Shown here: piece by piece, positions 63,473 through 64,000 of the stretch
How the letters are laid out: every line of letters begins with the position of its first letter
Position numbering within the stretch: position 1 is the stretch's first letter
Assembly (NCBI RefSeq): GCF_016892765.1
Contig: NZ_JAFEMD010000010.1
Span: forward strand, 62,001 to 126,000
Origin: Microvirga arvi
GTDB lineage: Bacteria > Pseudomonadota > Alphaproteobacteria > Rhizobiales > Beijerinckiaceae
Direction: 5' to 3'
DNA: 64,000 bases
The notes under the pieces: generated by a model
What the model was told of the DNA's origin: nothing
The model's input: the letters and a program-made list of their open reading frames with translations, nothing else
Databases searched by the model: none
Translations under genes and position numbers: made by a program

Positions 63473-64000
63473 ATGACCCCGAACGATGTTCTCGATGAAT
63501 TCCGCTCCGCAGGCGCGCTTCTGGAGGGGCACTTCGTCCTTTCGTCGGGTCTGCACAGCCCGGTCTTTCTGCAGAAGATGTTCGTGTTCCAGGATCCGGC
63601 ACGGACCGAGCGAGTCTGCAAGGCGCTGGCGGAGAAGATCAAGGGGACATTCGGGTCTGTCGACTATGTGGTCTCCCCGGCTGTCGGCGGCATCGTTCCC
63701 GGCTACGAGACGGCCCGGCATCTGGGCTGCAAAGCGATCTTCGTCGAGCGGGAGAACGGGGTTTTCGTCCTGCGCCGCGGGTTCACGATTCCGGAGGGCG
63801 CTCGCGTGGTCATGGTGGAAGACATCGTGACGACCGGGCTTTCCTCTCGGGAATGCCTGACGGCCTTGCGTGAGCATCCCGGAACGCTCCTTGGAGCGGC
63901 CTGCCTCATCGACCGCTCAGGCGGCAAAGCGGACCTCGGCGTGCCCTTGGTTTCCCTCGTGCAGCTCGACATTCCCGCCTATCCTCCCGACCAGCTCCCC
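63473..64000 (+). CDS. pyrE: Orotate phosphoribosyltransferase, 5' part
   Basis: The first 176 codons are in the window and run off its right edge. PyrE joins orotate to PRPP in pyrimidine synthesis. The PRPP-binding motif [14 protein letters not shown] is at residues 112-125, and earlier [17 protein letters not shown] and [15 protein letters not shown] fit the family. AGGAG lies seven bases before the ATG. The rsh-...-pyrE order is common in Hyphomicrobiales. Confidence 0.93.
   Translation, partial: MTPNDVLDEFRSAGALLEGHFVLSSGLHSPVFLQKMFVFQDPARTERVCKALAEKIKGTFGSVDYVVSPAVGGIVPGYETARHLGCKAIFVERENGVFVLRRGFTIPEGARVVMVEDIVTTGLSSRECLTALREHPGTLLGAACLIDRSGGKADLGVPLVSLVQLDIPAYPPDQLP

Overview
This is a GC-rich, densely coded chromosomal stretch from an alphaproteobacterium. 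The aerobic-type cobalamin genes, an Omp25/31-like barrel protein, the rpoZ-rsh-pyrE order, the lptFG-lptD-pdxA-rsmA order and the fabD-fabG-acpP-fabF-mltG block all point to the Hyphomicrobiales (Rhizobiales). A Methylobacteriaceae or Microvirga-like host is my best guess; it is an inference, not a match to a reference. I saw no rRNA, tRNA, CRISPR array, insertion sequence or integrase. The window looks like core genome with some accessory genes between blocks.

Layout. 1-4.3 kb: end of a cobalamin operon (cobE end, cobM, inverted cbiD, cobA, cobB). 4.3-5.1 kb: a small lipoprotein and a small conserved-looking protein preceded by a 28-bp perfect palindrome. 5.3-14.3 kb: an acyl-CoA synthetase and a complete Liv-type ABC importer (two ATPases, two permeases, binding protein), then a DUF805 protein and a PaaK-like protein whose usual phosphate-binding loop is replaced. 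The set suggests uptake and CoA activation of an organic acid. 14.3-18.5 kb: an outer-membrane protein, an HTH protein, a pentapeptide-repeat protein, a lipoprotein, a membrane/cNMP-domain protein, and two non-coding stretches that may encode small RNAs. 18.6-21.5 kb: ferric-iron binding protein and permease without an ATPase. 21.5-28.9 kb: a GNAT protein, a 3-oxoacid CoA-transferase pair, an AsmA protein, and potCBA without a binding protein. 29.1-32.8 kb: an EmrAB-type drug pump with a divergent TetR gene and a clear operator. 32.8-41.6 kb: DMT exporter, Crp-family regulator, ABC-F ATPase, secreted and RTX-type proteins, lipoprotein, S10 peptidase, holC and a small conserved protein. 41.6-50 kb: pepA, then lptF-lptG-lptD-pdxA-rsmA. 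50.2-52 kb: ddl and an ICMT-like methyltransferase. 52-58.8 kb: gmk, yicC, mltG, fabF, acpP, fabG, fabD, all on the minus strand. 59.2-64 kb: rpoZ, rsh, a C26 amidotransferase, a HAD phosphatase and the start of pyrE.

The large blocks are familiar housekeeping systems. I did not find a clearly new multigene system. The items most worth a second look are small: a promoter-hairpin-terminator unit with no ORF (about 15.8-15.9 kb), a two-copy composite palindromic repeat (43.1 and 55.1 kb), the PaaK-like protein lacking the SGTTG loop, the 28-bp palindrome at 4.77 kb, and the TetR operator placed inside the emrA promoter spacer.
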